Assembly: GCA_903832325.1 (NCBI GenBank)
Contig: CAILBC010000003.1
Span: 1-64,000, forward strand
Reading direction: 5' to 3'
Origin: an uncultured Sphingomonadales bacterium
Lineage (GTDB): Bacteria; Pseudomonadota; Alphaproteobacteria; Sphingomonadales; Sphingomonadaceae
Length of the DNA: 64,000 nucleotides
Below, piece after piece: positions 47,051 through 58,154 of the stretch; position 1 is the first letter of the stretch; every line of letters begins with the position of its first letter. The position numbers were made by a program, and so were the translations under genes. The notes under the pieces were generated by a model. The model was not told where the DNA came from, did no database searches, and was given only the letters and a program-made list of their open reading frames with translations.

Positions 47051-49888
47051 TCAGGCTTTCTTGCGGCGGCGAATCTCGCTGCGCACCGACAGGGCCAGCG
47101 CATTGGCGACCAGCGCGGCCTGTTCGTTGGCGTGGCGCTTGGCCAGGCCGGTGGCCGGAGATGCGGCGGCGCTGCGCCCGGCATAGCGCGGCCGGGCGAT
47201 CCGGCTGCCGGCGGCGCGCAGCGCGTCTTCGATCATCGGTTCGACAAAGGACCACGCGCCATTGTTGCGCGGTTCTTCCTGGCACCACACCACGTCTTCC
47301 AGATTGGGCATGCGCGACAGGCGCAGCGCCAGCGGTTCGCCGGGGAAGGGGTAGAGCTGTTCCAGCCGGATGATCTGCACGTCGCGTGCGCCCTGCTGGT
47401 CGCGCGCTTCGAACAGGTCATAGGCCACTTTGCCGCTGCACAGGATCACCTTGCGCGTGTCTTCGTCGGCCGGGGCATTCACATCCGACAGGATGCGCTG
47501 GAAATGCCCTTCGCCGATAAAATCCGATGAGTACGATTTGGCCAGCGGATGGCGCAGCAGGCTTTTCGGCGTCATGATGACCAGCGGCTTGCGGAATGGA
47601 CGATGCATCTGCCGCCGCAGCACGTGGAAATAATTCGCCGGGGTGGTGATGTTGCACACCTGGATATTGTCTTCGGCGCAAAGCTGCAAATAGCGTTCGA
47701 GCCGGGCCGAAGAATGCTCCGGCCCCTGGCCTTCATAGCCGTGCGGCAGCAACAGCACCAGGCCATTGGCGCGCAGCCACTTCGCCTCTGACGCGGCGAT
47801 GTACTGGTCCATCACGATTTGCGCGCCATTGGCGAAATCGCCGAATTGCGCTTCCCACAGCACCAGCGTCTTGGGGTCGGCGCTGGCATAGCCATATTCA
47901 AAGCCCAGCACGCCATATTCCGAAAGCGGGCTGTCGTGCACTTCGAACCGGCCGTGCGGCAGCGTGGCGAGCGGCACATATTTGTGCTCGTCGGTCTGAT
48001 CCACCCACACCGCGTGGCGCTGGCTGAACGTGCCACGGCCCGAATCCTGGCCCGACAGGCGCACATTGAACCCCTCGGTGGCCAGGCTGCCAAAGGCCAG
48101 CGCTTCGCCCGTCGCCCAATCGAACCCGCTGCCGTTCTTGAACATTTCGCGCTTGGCATCGATCACCCGGCCCAGCGTCTTGTGCACGGTCAGCCCGTCG
48201 GGAATTGTCGTGAGCACGCGGCCCAGGCTGTCAAACAGCTTTGCATCGATGCCGGTGGGCACGTTGCGGCGCGCGGTCACCGGGTCGGCCGGGCGGTTCA
48301 GCCCGCTCCAGCGCCCGCCGAACCAGTCGGCCTCATTCGCCTTGTAGCTTTTGGAGGCATCGAATTCGGATTCCAGCGTGGCGACAAAGCTGTCTTCGCT
48401 TTGCCCCTTCCACGCGCCGTCGATCACACCCTGCGCCACCAGGCGTTCGGCATAGATCGCGCTGATCGGCGGATGCTGCCGGATCTTTGCGTACATCAGC
48501 GGCTGGGTAAAGCTGGGCTCATCGCCTTCGTTGTGGCCAAACCGGCGATAGCACCACATGTCGACCACGATATCGCGGCCGAATTTCTGCCGGTAATCGA
48601 TCGCCAGCTTGCAGGCAAAAGTCACCGCTTCGGGATCATCGCCGTTGACGTGCAGGATCGGCGCCTGAACCCCCTTGGCCACGTCCGAGGGATAGGGCGA
48701 TCCGCGCGAAAACTGCGGGCTGGTGGTAAAACCGATCTGGTTGTTGATGATGAAATGGATGCAACCGCCGGTGTTGTAGCCTTTCACCCCGGAAAAGCCG
48801 AAGCATTCCCACACGATGCCTTGCCCGGCAAAGGCGGCATCGCCGTGGATCAGCACCGGCAGCACCTGCTTGTGCTTGCCCGGGCCGATATCGTCGCGAA
48901 ACACCTGCTGCGCGCGGGTCTTGCCCAGCACCACCGGATCGACCGTTTCCAGATGCGACGGATTGGGTTGCAGGCTCATGTGCACCTTGATCCCGTCGAA
49001 TTCGCGATCGGTCGAGGTGCCCAGGTGGTATTTCACATCGCCCGACCCGCCGACATCTTCCGGATTGGCGCTGCCGCCCGAAAATTCGTGGAAGATCACG
49101 CGATAGGGTTTGGCCATGACATTGGCGAGCACGTTGAGCCGGCCGCGGTGCGACATGCCGCAGATGATTTCGCGCACGCCAAGCTGGCCGCCATATTTGA
49201 TTACCGCTTCCAGCGCCGGAATCATCGATTCCCCGCCATCGAGCCCGAACCGCTTCGTGCCGACATATTTGCGGCCGAGGAACTTTTCATACTGTTCGCC
49301 GCGGATCACCGCGGCCAGGATCGCCTTTTTGCCGTTGGGCGTGAAATCGATCGCCTTGTCGCCGCCTTCGATCCGGTCCTGGATGAACTTGCGTTCCTCC
49401 ACATCGGCGATGTGCATGAATTCAAAGCCGATCTTGCCGCAATAATTGCGCTGCAGGATCGCCACGATTTCGCGCGGGGTGGCCCAGTCGAGCCCCAGCA
49501 CGCCGCCCAGAAAGATCTTGCGATCAAGCGCCGCGCCGACAAAGCCGTGGTATTCGGGCATCAGGTCGGCGGGCAGGTGCTGGCGGGCCAGGCCCAGCGG
49601 ATCGAGATCGGCCGTCAGATGCCCGCGCACGCGATAAGTGCGGATCAGCAGCATCGCGCGCAACGCATCCTGCGCCGCCTGTTCCAGCGCCGCCTCATCC
49701 AGCTTTGGCGCGTTTTTCGGCGTGGCCTTCGCGATTTCCAGCTTCAGCGCCATCGGATCGAGCGCGCGGGTCAGTTCGTCGCCGGCGCCGGCATCGGTCA
49801 CGGGCCAGCGCGCCGAGGCCCAGCTTGGTCCGGCCTGCGGCTCGTCCTGCGCCGGATCGCGATCGAATTGGTGCGTGTCCTGACCCAT
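47051..49888 (-). CDS. sucA: 2-oxoglutarate dehydrogenase E1
   Basis: This 945-residue thiamine-diphosphate enzyme decarboxylates 2-oxoglutarate. Recognisable stretches are GMSHRGRLNVLANVMAKP, FQLNP-like LQPNPSHLETVDPVV, GDAAFAGQGIVWE, the ThDP motif region and C-terminal GYEGQGPEHSSARLERYLQL. The start MGQDTHQ at 49888 has AGGAG at proper distance; the longer frame upstream is spacer. Likely forms an operon with sucB and lpd. Confidence 0.96.
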   Translation of the reverse strand: MGQDTHQFDRDPAQDEPQAGPSWASARWPVTDAGAGDELTRALDPMALKLEIAKATPKNAPKLDEAALEQAAQDALRAMLLIRTYRVRGHLTADLDPLGLARQHLPADLMPEYHGFVGAALDRKIFLGGVLGLDWATPREIVAILQRNYCGKIGFEFMHIADVEERKFIQDRIEGGDKAIDFTPNGKKAILAAVIRGEQYEKFLGRKYVGTKRFGLDGGESMIPALEAVIKYGGQLGVREIICGMSHRGRLNVLANVMAKPYRVIFHEFSGGSANPEDVGGSGDVKYHLGTSTDREFDGIKVHMSLQPNPSHLETVDPVVLGKTRAQQVFRDDIGPGKHKQVLPVLIHGDAAFAGQGIVWECFGFSGVKGYNTGGCIHFIINNQIGFTTSPQFSRGSPYPSDVAKGVQAPILHVNGDDPEAVTFACKLAIDYRQKFGRDIVVDMWCYRRFGHNEGDEPSFTQPLMYAKIRQHPPISAIYAERLVAQGVIDGAWKGQSEDSFVATLESEFDASKSYKANEADWFGGRWSGLNRPADPVTARRNVPTGIDAKLFDSLGRVLTTIPDGLTVHKTLGRVIDAKREMFKNGSGFDWATGEALAFGSLATEGFNVRLSGQDSGRGTFSQRHAVWVDQTDEHKYVPLATLPHGRFEVHDSPLSEYGVLGFEYGYASADPKTLVLWEAQFGDFANGAQIVMDQYIAASEAKWLRANGLVLLLPHGYEGQGPEHSSARLERYLQLCAEDNIQVCNITTPANYFHVLRRQMHRPFRKPLVIMTPKSLLRHPLAKSYSSDFIGEGHFQRILSDVNAPADEDTRKVILCSGKVAYDLFEARDQQGARDVQIIRLEQLYPFPGEPLALRLSRMPNLEDVVWCQEEPRNNGAWSFVEPMIEDALRAAGSRIARPRYAGRSAAASPATGLAKRHANEQAALVANALALSVRSEIRRRKKA

Positions 49889-50057
49889 CGTCTCAACTCC
49901 TGTGCCCGTCCAGCCCCCACCCGGGAAGCCGGGGCTTCGGTGAACCCCCGTGCCGACTTGCAGGGGGCCATGTCCGGGTGGCGCCATTATGCCACCCTAT
50001 CCGCAAATGCCCTGTCCACCGGGGCTTACGGACAAATACCGCCCGCATGACCGATCA

Positions 50058-50076
50058 CCCCGGCTTTGCGCCGGGG
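50058..50076 (-). terminator. Hairpin just after mdh
   Basis: CCCCGGC and GCCGGGG form a perfect 7-bp stem with a 5-base loop, 17 bases past the mdh stop. It suggests partial or full separation of mdh from sucAB-lpd transcription. The rest of the 205-base spacer probably holds the sucA promoter. Confidence 0.55.
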
Positions 50077-50093
50077 CAATCCATCAGCGTTGC

Positions 50094-51446
<1,353 letters not shown>

Positions 51447-51755
51447 TCAGGGTTTGCGGCGCTGGCCCAGCATCACGCTGATTTCCTGCCACCAGCGCGC
51501 ATCGCTGTCATGCCCAAGGGCGTTGGCGTTGGCGGCGGCGCGGCGGGCCTGTTCGGCGGCCGACAGGCCATGCGCGGCAAACAGGCGCAACGCCGCCTGA
51601 ACCCGTGCATCGCCCAGCGCGCCGGCCACGGTTGGCGCCTCGCCGGCTGCAGCCGCAGGGCGCTGGTTGTCATTGGCCGCCGGGCGCCAGACCTGGCGCG
51701 AAGGACGGACCAGGGCGGGGGCGACGATTCCGTAACGGGGGGCAAAGCGCAACAT
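51447..51755 (-). CDS. Small conserved hypothetical protein (102 aa)
   Basis: A 102-residue protein starts behind GGAGACCC. It has a basic, hydrophobic N-terminus, the sequence AANDNQRPAA, and an Ala-rich helical C-terminus (ALGDARVQAALRLFAAHGLSAAEQARR, cited as residues about 48-74). AANDN-type stretches recur in uncharacterised sphingomonad proteins. No domain is recognised. It is 207 bases past the cell-wall hydrolase start region on the same strand side. Confidence 0.65.
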   Translation of the reverse strand: MLRFAPRYGIVAPALVRPSRQVWRPAANDNQRPAAAAGEAPTVAGALGDARVQAALRLFAAHGLSAAEQARRAAANANALGHDSDARWWQEISVMLGQRRKP

Positions 51756-51925
51756 CGCACGGGTCTCCTGCCGGGCGGAGCAACCCCGCCTTCGCCCGCT
51801 GCCATAGCGCAGCACGCGTGAATGCGCTGTGATACGACAGGGTAAAGAGCGCGCAAACCATCTCCACGTAAAAATCCGTAGAGGCGTGCCAAGGCATTGG
51901 TGCTTTGGGGTTTTCAGGCGGGGAT

Positions 51926-53233
51926 TCACGCCCCTGGCTGATGAATCCAGCGCGCGGCGTTGTCGTATTGCTGCGCCGCATCGGGCCGTACCGCGCCCGA
52001 TCCCGGCAGGATATGGCTGCGCGCGCCCTGATCGTGCGCCGCATCGCCGGCAGCGCCCGATGCGTCGACATGGGGAAGGGGTTGCTGCCCGAAGGCGGCG
52101 CCCACGCGTGCCACTGCCGGGTCGATCCCTTCCGCTGGTGGCGCTGCAGCACGGCGCAGCGCGGCCAGGCGGCCCGCCTCGAACGCGTGTTCCAGCGCCA
52201 GCGGATCGGCAAAATCGGCCCCGGTGGAAACCCAGGTGCGCGGGTGCGGCGCGGCAAGCGGCTCACCCCCCCAATAGGCCGCGCGAAACGCCTGCGGCTG
52301 GCCGGCGCCGCCGGTCCACCGATAGAACCGGTGCGCGCCGATCGTGCCGAGCAGCGTCATGCTGTCGGACCAGGCGGGATGCACGGCACTGGTGTGATAA
52401 TGCGTGGCCAGCCCCGCCGGCGCGAACACAAATCCGGCCAGTGCCGCCTCGGCCACGCGGCGCGCGCGTGTCCAATAGGCGGCCATCGGCGGATGCGCCA
52501 GCGAACCGTCGCAGGCAAAGCTGAACTGGCAGCCCGGCCGTTCCGATCCCTGATAGACCACACCGCACACCGTTTTGGGAAAGGCCGGATGCGCCACGCG
52601 GTTCAGCACGACTTGCGCCACGGCGCGCTGGCCGGCATCGGGCTCTCGCGCGGCCTCGTAATAGATTGCCGCGGTCAGGCATTGCAGCGCGCGCACATGG
52701 TCGATCGCGGTGCCAGCCGGCTGAATTGGCCGCGCCGCCGGGCCCGACAGCATCGGCGGCACCACATCGCCATCGCCGTGCAGCCCGGGCAATGCCGCAT
52801 CGATCGGCGCACGGTCCACCACAGACGCAGGCGCCGCGTGATCTGCCGCCGCTTTACCCGCCGCCGCCGGACCATGCGCGGCAAGCGTGCGATCATCGCG
52901 TGCAACCGCCCCGGCAATGCCGCGCGGATCGCCCCAGCCGATCACCGCCAGAAACGCCGCCAGTAACGCCGATAGCAACAGCGGCACCAGCCCGATTACC
53001 ACGATCCCGGCCAGTCGCCGGCGCAAGTGTGCGGGGGGCCGCAGCGTGGCTTTCGGCAGCGCCGGTGCATCGGGCACGGGCTTTGCGGGGCCTGCTTCAT
53101 TTGGGGGGGCCGATTCATTTGGGGGGCCTGCTTCAATCGTGCCTTCGGCTTGCGGCGCAGCCATGCCCGCCGTGCGCGGGGGCGCCGGCACAGGTGGCAG
53201 GACAATCGGCCGATAGGCAATTTCGAGCGGCAT
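51926..53233 (-). CDS. SleB-like cell-wall hydrolase, membrane anchored
   Basis: This is a 435-residue protein: a Pro-rich cytoplasmic N-terminus containing two PPNE repeats, one membrane segment at about 75-99, then a periplasmic Hydrolase_2 domain. That domain opens with CLTAAIYYEAAREPDAGQRAVAQVVLNR, with likely catalytic Glu193. The NRVAHPAFPKTVCGVVYQG and CQFSFACDG stretches are diagnostic of SleB/CwlJ-type lytic enzymes. In non-sporulating bacteria these remodel peptidoglycan. The start MPLEIAYR is chosen; more than 130 upstream in-frame residues lack homology features. Confidence 0.87.
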   Translation of the reverse strand: MPLEIAYRPIVLPPVPAPPRTAGMAAPQAEGTIEAGPPNESAPPNEAGPAKPVPDAPALPKATLRPPAHLRRRLAGIVVIGLVPLLLSALLAAFLAVIGWGDPRGIAGAVARDDRTLAAHGPAAAGKAAADHAAPASVVDRAPIDAALPGLHGDGDVVPPMLSGPAARPIQPAGTAIDHVRALQCLTAAIYYEAAREPDAGQRAVAQVVLNRVAHPAFPKTVCGVVYQGSERPGCQFSFACDGSLAHPPMAAYWTRARRVAEAALAGFVFAPAGLATHYHTSAVHPAWSDSMTLLGTIGAHRFYRWTGGAGQPQAFRAAYWGGEPLAAPHPRTWVSTGADFADPLALEHAFEAGRLAALRRAAAPPAEGIDPAVARVGAAFGQQPLPHVDASGAAGDAAHDQGARSHILPGSGAVRPDAAQQYDNAARWIHQPGA

Positions 53234-53460
53234 CGAACCCTTTTTTCGCAAGCGGCAGGCGGCATGGCGCAGGCAGAGCGCAGCGTGCCCTAGCCGATTC
53301 CCCCCCGGTCTGCACGGGCCGATCGGGCCTCGTCCCGTTATGCGACAGAACCTTGCCAGGCACTTAACCCGCTGAAGCTGTTTCGCAAGCCACCTGCACG
53401 GGCGGTGGGGTTGTCCTTGCTGCCACGGCCCGCTATGCGCGCGGCGTGAAGGAGTGGCCA

Positions 53461-55497
53461 ATGCCCGGGTTGAACCGCACGATGTCATGCGATGCAGCCC
53501 TGTGCGCCGCGCTTCTGGCCGTGCTGTCGGCGCCCGCGCAGGCGCAAATGGCGGCGCCGGCACCCGCGCAAACACCCCCCCCGCAAACACCCAACGCGCA
53601 AACACCGGCCCCGCAAACACCGCCCGCGCAAACACCCCCTGCGGGAGAAGACTATCCCCCGCCGGAAGAGGCCCAGGCCGCGCCCGATGTCGCGCCGATC
53701 GCGGTCACCACGCTGGCCACCGGGTCGGCGCTGCCGGTTGATCAACTGGCCCAGCCGGTCACCGTGCTCACCGCCGATGATCTCGATCGGATCGGCGGGG
53801 CCGATATCACCCGCGTGCTCGCGGCGATTCCCGGCGCAACCTGGCACCGCGATGGCGCCGCCGGGGCCTGGACCGGGCTGCATCTGCGCGGCGCCGCCTC
53901 CGACGAAGTGCTCGTGCTGATCGATGGCGTGCGCATGCAGGATGTGGCAGCGCCCACAGGCGGGTTCGATTTCGGCACGCTGACGGGCCTTGGCATCGAT
54001 CGCGTCGATGTGCTGCGCGGCACCGGCAGCGTGGTCTGGGGCGGCGGCGCGCTGGGCGGGGTCATGGCGATCACCACGCCCGAAACCAAGGGGCTGAATG
54101 CCTCGGTCGAAGTGGGCAGCCGCGATACCCTGGCCGAAAACATCGCCTATGGCCTGCGCCACGATCGCTATGCCCTGTCGCTCAACACCGGCTATACCGC
54201 CACTGACGATGTGCCCGGCCGGCGTGAAAATCAGGCTGGCGGGTTTCACCAGTGGCGCTTTGGCGGGCGCGGGCGGTTCAATGTCACCGATGCGTTCAGC
54301 CTGGTTGCCGCGGCGCGCTATGCCGATGACAAGGCCACCGGCAATGCCTTTCCCCTGCCGCACGAATTGGCCGCCGATACGGCCCGCTCGCTCGAAACCG
54401 AGCAGCTTTCGGGCCGCGCCGGCGGGCATTATGACAAAGGCGCGGTCACGCTTGATGGCGGCTATGGCTTTGCCACCACGCGCACCGTCTATGGCGTGGG
54501 CACGCCGGGCGGATTGCTGGCGGCGAACTGGTTGGGCAAATCACAGCGTGCCGATCTGACCGGGGCGGTGCGCCTGGCGCCCGGCCTGGCGGTGAATTTC
54601 GGCGCCGATGACGAATGGACCGGCTATTCCGGCAGCTTTGATGCCCAACACCGCGCGCGGATCGCCAGCGTGCACGGGCTGATCGGCTGGCACGATGCGC
54701 ACGGCACGCTCACCGCCGGTTATCGCCACGATGATCACAGCGCGTTCGGCGGCCATGATACCCTGTCCTTCAGCGCCAGTGCGCGCCTGGCCGAAGGGTT
54801 GCGGCTGCGCGCCAGCTATGCCGAAGGGTTCAAGGCGCCCACGCTCTATCAGCTCTATTCGGGCTATGGAAATGGCGCGCTGAACGCCGAAACCGCGCAA
54901 AGCTATGATGGCGGGCTCGATTATTCGGGCTTTGGCGGCACGGTGCGCGCGGCGCTGTCGCTTTATCGGCGTGACAGCCGCAATCTGATCGAATTCCTGC
55001 GCTGCGCCGGTTCGGCCGATCCGCGGTGCGCCGGGCATACCGCGCCGGGTGATGGCGTCTATGCCAATGCCGGTGCCGCGCGCGCGCAAGGCGGCGAATT
55101 CGAACTGACCCTGGTGCCGTCGATAAAATGGCGCTTTTCCGCGCTTTACAGCCACGATAATGCCACTGATCGCACGCCGGGCGGGGCTGCGCTTGGCAAA
55201 GATCTGCCCTCTCGCCCGCGCGATTCGGCCACGCTGTCCACCGAATGGACTTCGCCGTTCAAGGGCATGGTGCTGGGGGCCGATCTGCATCTGCAATCGG
55301 CCAGTTGGGGTGATGCGGCCAATACCGCGCGCCTGGCGCCCGGGGCCATTGCCACATTGCGCGCCAGCCTGCCGTTCGGCAGTTTCCTCGATTTCTATGG
55401 CCGGATCGAAAACGTGCTGAACGATCACGCGCCCACCGCGGCAGGCTATGGCGCGCCTGGGCGCGGCGTGTTTGCGGGGGTAAGGGTACGCTATTGA
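53461..55497 (+). CDS. BtuB-like TonB-dependent receptor
   Basis: This is a 678-residue outer-membrane importer. A signal peptide (CAALLAVLSAPAQAQ) is followed by five AQTPP/PQTPN-type pentapeptides, a TonB-dependent plug (VTVLTADDLDRIGGADITRVLAAIPG, residues about 95-120; EVLVLIDGVRMQDV) and a barrel ending in GRGVFAGVRVRY. The ATG at 53461 follows AAGGAGTGG. It heads a tightly overlapping set with a binding protein, permease and ATPase, as in BtuB-BtuFCD. The ligand could be cobalamin or haem/siderophore; no cobalamin riboswitch is visible upstream. Confidence 0.87.
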   Translation: MPGLNRTMSCDAALCAALLAVLSAPAQAQMAAPAPAQTPPPQTPNAQTPAPQTPPAQTPPAGEDYPPPEEAQAAPDVAPIAVTTLATGSALPVDQLAQPVTVLTADDLDRIGGADITRVLAAIPGATWHRDGAAGAWTGLHLRGAASDEVLVLIDGVRMQDVAAPTGGFDFGTLTGLGIDRVDVLRGTGSVVWGGGALGGVMAITTPETKGLNASVEVGSRDTLAENIAYGLRHDRYALSLNTGYTATDDVPGRRENQAGGFHQWRFGGRGRFNVTDAFSLVAAARYADDKATGNAFPLPHELAADTARSLETEQLSGRAGGHYDKGAVTLDGGYGFATTRTVYGVGTPGGLLAANWLGKSQRADLTGAVRLAPGLAVNFGADDEWTGYSGSFDAQHRARIASVHGLIGWHDAHGTLTAGYRHDDHSAFGGHDTLSFSASARLAEGLRLRASYAEGFKAPTLYQLYSGYGNGALNAETAQSYDGGLDYSGFGGTVRAALSLYRRDSRNLIEFLRCAGSADPRCAGHTAPGDGVYANAGAARAQGGEFELTLVPSIKWRFSALYSHDNATDRTPGGAALGKDLPSRPRDSATLSTEWTSPFKGMVLGADLHLQSASWGDAANTARLAPGAIATLRASLPFGSFLDFYGRIENVLNDHAPTAAGYGAPGRGVFAGVRVRY

Positions 55498-56336
55498 TCG
55501 GGCGCGGGGCCATTGCGTGTGCCGGCCTGCTGATCGCCGGCATTGCGGCGGGTTCCGCTCCGGCGCCCGCCGCAATGCCCCGCCCCGCGCAGGCCACCCC
55601 GCCGCGTATCGTTTCGCTCAATCCGTGCAGCGATGCGATCCTGGTGGAAGTGGCCGATCCGGCGCAGATTCTCGCCATTTCCGCTTATAGCCGCGATCCG
55701 GCCAGTGCCTCGCTGCCCGCAGACGTCGCATCGCGCTTTGCCATCACCCATGGCACGGTGGAGGAAGTGATCGCGCTGCGCCCCGATGTGGTGATCGATG
55801 GCGCCTATGTCGCGCCGGCCACCGCGGGCGCCTATCGCCGGCTGGGGCTGCGGCTGGAAACGATGGGCACGCAGCGCAGCATTGCCGGCGCGCTGGCCGA
55901 TGTGCGCCGGCTGGCGGCGCTGGCCGGCCATCCCGATCGCGGCGAGGCGCTGGTGCAGCGCATTGTCGCCGGCCTTGCCCGCGCCGCGCCGCCGCCCGGG
56001 CAGCGCCCGGCGGATGCCGTGGTGTGGGAATGGGGCGGGATCGTCGCCGGGTCCGATACCCTGATCGGTGACTTGCTGATGCGCACCGGGTTTGCCAATC
56101 TGGCCGCGCGGCAGGGCTATCGCCAGGCCGATATCTACCCGATCGAGGCGCTGCTGGCGCATCCGCCGCGCGTGCTGTTGAGCGTGGGGGCCGATCGCAT
56201 GCTGCATCATCCTGCGCTGGCGGCACTGCCCGGCATGATGCGCGCCGATTTTCCCGCCGGGCTGCTCTATTGCGGCGGCCCCACGCTGATCCGCGCCGCC
56301 GCACGGCTGGCGGCGGTGCGGCGGGGGCTGGGGTAA
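55494..56336 (+). CDS. BtuF-like periplasmic substrate-binding protein
   Basis: This is a 280-residue protein starting from a TTG that overlaps the receptor stop. A signal sequence (ACAGLLIAGIAAGSAPAPA) precedes the class III binding fold typical of cobalamin/Fe-siderophore transport: RIVSLNPCSDAILVEVADP, HGTVEEVIALRPDVVIDG and VVWEWGGIVAGSDTLIGDLL. It hands substrate to the adjacent permease. The stop overlaps the next ATG by one base (TAATG). Confidence 0.85.
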   Translation: MIGRGAIACAGLLIAGIAAGSAPAPAAMPRPAQATPPRIVSLNPCSDAILVEVADPAQILAISAYSRDPASASLPADVASRFAITHGTVEEVIALRPDVVIDGAYVAPATAGAYRRLGLRLETMGTQRSIAGALADVRRLAALAGHPDRGEALVQRIVAGLARAAPPPGQRPADAVVWEWGGIVAGSDTLIGDLLMRTGFANLAARQGYRQADIYPIEALLAHPPRVLLSVGADRMLHHPALAALPGMMRADFPAGLLYCGGPTLIRAAARLAAVRRGLG

Positions 56337-57331
56337 TGGCCATGCGCTGGTGGATCATGCTGGTCGCGCTGCTGGTGCTGGCGCTGCCGCTGTCGCTGCT
56401 CGCCGGGCAAGTGTGGATTTCCCCGTTTGGCGCGCCCGTGCCCAATGCCGTGCCGATCCTGATCGAATTGCGCGCGCCGCGTGCGGTACTGGCGCTGGTG
56501 ATCGGCGGCGGGCTGGGCGCGGCGGGCGCGGCGATGCAGGGCTATTTGCGCAATCCGCTGGCCGATCCCGGGCTGTTCGGCATTGCGCCGCTGGCCGCGT
56601 TGGGCGCGGTGCTGTCGTTTTTCACCGGTGCTTCGGTGCAGGAATGGGCGCTGCCGCTGTTTGCGCTGTGCGGGGCCGCGCTGGCGATGGCGCTGCTGGT
56701 GCTGATTGCAGGGCGTGCGGTGGATGCCAAAATCGGGGACGGCATCGGGCGCGGGATCACGCTGTTCACGCTGGCGGGGATGATGATCGCCAGCCTGGCC
56801 GGCGCGCTGACCAGCCTGGTGATCAGCCTGTCACCCAATCCCTTTGCCTTGAGCGAAATCGTCACCTGGCTGATGGGCGCGCTGGAAAACCGCAGTTGGC
56901 ACGATGTGGCGATCGCCGCGCCGCCCACGCTGTTCGGGGTGCTGCTGCTGCTGCGCGCCGGGCCCGCGCTCGATGCGTTGACCCTGGGCGAGGCGGCGGC
57001 ACGCTCGCTGGGGGTGGAACCGGCACGGTTGCAGGCGCTGATGGTGCTCGGTGTCGGGCTGGTGGTCGGCGCCGGGGTCGCGGTGGCAGGAATTGTCGGC
57101 TTTGTCGGGCTGATCGTGCCGCATCTGGTGCGCCCGCTCACCGATCATCGCCCGGGCTCGCTGATCGGCCCCAGTGCACTGGCCGGCGCGCTGCTGGTGC
57201 TGATGGCCGACAGCGTGTGCCGCCTGATCCCGCTGACCGGGGGTGAATTGCGGCTGGGCATCGCGCTCAGCGTGCTGGGTGCGCCGTTTTTCCTGCTGCT
57301 GCTGCTGCGTCTGCGGCGGGATCTGGCATGA
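56336..57331 (+). CDS. FecCD/BtuC-type ABC permease
   Basis: This is a 331-residue polytopic permease with about ten hydrophobic helices. Family signatures are RAPRAVLALVIGGGLGAAGAAMQGYLRNPLADP near residue 45-80 and GVAVAGIVGFVGLIVPHLVRPLTDHR near 230. It forms the transmembrane channel of a cobalamin or Fe-chelate importer. Its stop overlaps the ATPase start. Confidence 0.9.
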   Translation: MAMRWWIMLVALLVLALPLSLLAGQVWISPFGAPVPNAVPILIELRAPRAVLALVIGGGLGAAGAAMQGYLRNPLADPGLFGIAPLAALGAVLSFFTGASVQEWALPLFALCGAALAMALLVLIAGRAVDAKIGDGIGRGITLFTLAGMMIASLAGALTSLVISLSPNPFALSEIVTWLMGALENRSWHDVAIAAPPTLFGVLLLLRAGPALDALTLGEAAARSLGVEPARLQALMVLGVGLVVGAGVAVAGIVGFVGLIVPHLVRPLTDHRPGSLIGPSALAGALLVLMADSVCRLIPLTGGELRLGIALSVLGAPFFLLLLLRLRRDLA

Positions 57332-58053
57332 TGCTGCGCGCGCAGGGCCTTTGCGTGCCGGGGCGGCTTGACAGGGTTTCGGTGGACCTTGCGCCCGGCA
57401 CCGTGACCGCGATAGTCGGGCCCAATGGTGCTGGCAAATCGACGCTTCTGGCGGCCCTTGCCGGGCTGATCCCGGGCCCGGTTACGCTTGATGACACGCA
57501 CCTGTCCGGCCTGACGGCCCGCGATCGCGCGCTCATGCTCGGGTTTCTGCCGCAGGGCGGCGATGTTGCGTGGAACCTGTCGGTCGATACGCTGGTCCGT
57601 CTGGGTCGCCTGCCGCATCGTACCGGACGCATCGCCGATGATCGCGCCGTGGCCACGGCCCTGGCGGACCTGGCGCTCGATCTTCTGGCGCAACGGCCGG
57701 TCGGCACGCTGTCTGGCGGTGAGCGCGCGCGGGTCTTGCTGGCCCGCGTGCTGGCAGGTGATCCGCTCTGGGTCCTGGCCGACGAACCGCTCGCCAGCCT
57801 TGATCTCGCCCATGCGCGCGCGCTGCTCGCGCATTTCCGGCAGCTGGCCGATGCGGGCAAAGGCGTGGTGCTGGTGCTGCACGACCTTTCGCAGGCGATG
57901 AACCATGCCGATCATGTTGTGGTGCTCAATTGCGGCAGGGTCGCTGCGGCCGGCCATCCGGAAACCACGCTGGCGCCCGATGTGATTGCCCGGGTGTGGG
58001 GTGTGATGCCGCGTTGGCTTGGCGAACCGGGGGCACGCGCCTTGATCGTGTGA
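57328..58053 (+). CDS. ABC importer ATPase (BtuD/FecE type)
   Basis: This is a 241-residue ATPase with Walker [15 protein letters not shown]-loop LPQGGDVAW, signature [15 protein letters not shown], Walker [14 protein letters not shown] and switch His in VLHDLSQAM. It powers the preceding permease. The HDLxxAxxxAD sequence is typical of the iron-siderophore/B12 subgroup. It is the last gene of the four-gene unit; uvrA follows under its own SOS promoter. Confidence 0.9.
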   Translation: MMLRAQGLCVPGRLDRVSVDLAPGTVTAIVGPNGAGKSTLLAALAGLIPGPVTLDDTHLSGLTARDRALMLGFLPQGGDVAWNLSVDTLVRLGRLPHRTGRIADDRAVATALADLALDLLAQRPVGTLSGGERARVLLARVLAGDPLWVLADEPLASLDLAHARALLAHFRQLADAGKGVVLVLHDLSQAMNHADHVVVLNCGRVAAAGHPETTLAPDVIARVWGVMPRWLGEPGARALIV

Positions 58054-58128
58054 TCATTGGCCCTAAATGCAGCTTGTCACGGGATCGAACCCTCGTGACA
58101 GGGAACAGCTTCGCGCCTTGCGTGAATC

Positions 58129-58143
58129 GAACAAATATGGAAC
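58129..58143 (+). promoter_or_regulatory. LexA (SOS) box upstream of uvrA
   Basis: GAAC-AAATATG-GAAC is an exact match to the alphaproteobacterial LexA site (GTTC-N7-GTTC in the other orientation). It ends 11 bases before the uvrA start adopted here. Repression would block uvrA until DNA damage. Confidence 0.88.
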
Positions 58144-58154
58144 ACGCATCGCCC

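Noticed and set aside
47819..50050. A 743-codon open frame on the plus strand
   Set aside because: It is the antisense shadow of sucA and has no recognisable domains.
53234..53460. Cobalamin riboswitch before the BtuB-like receptor
   Set aside because: I could not find the conserved B12-box and core sequence pattern. Absence by eye is not proof, so the scan is listed in findings.
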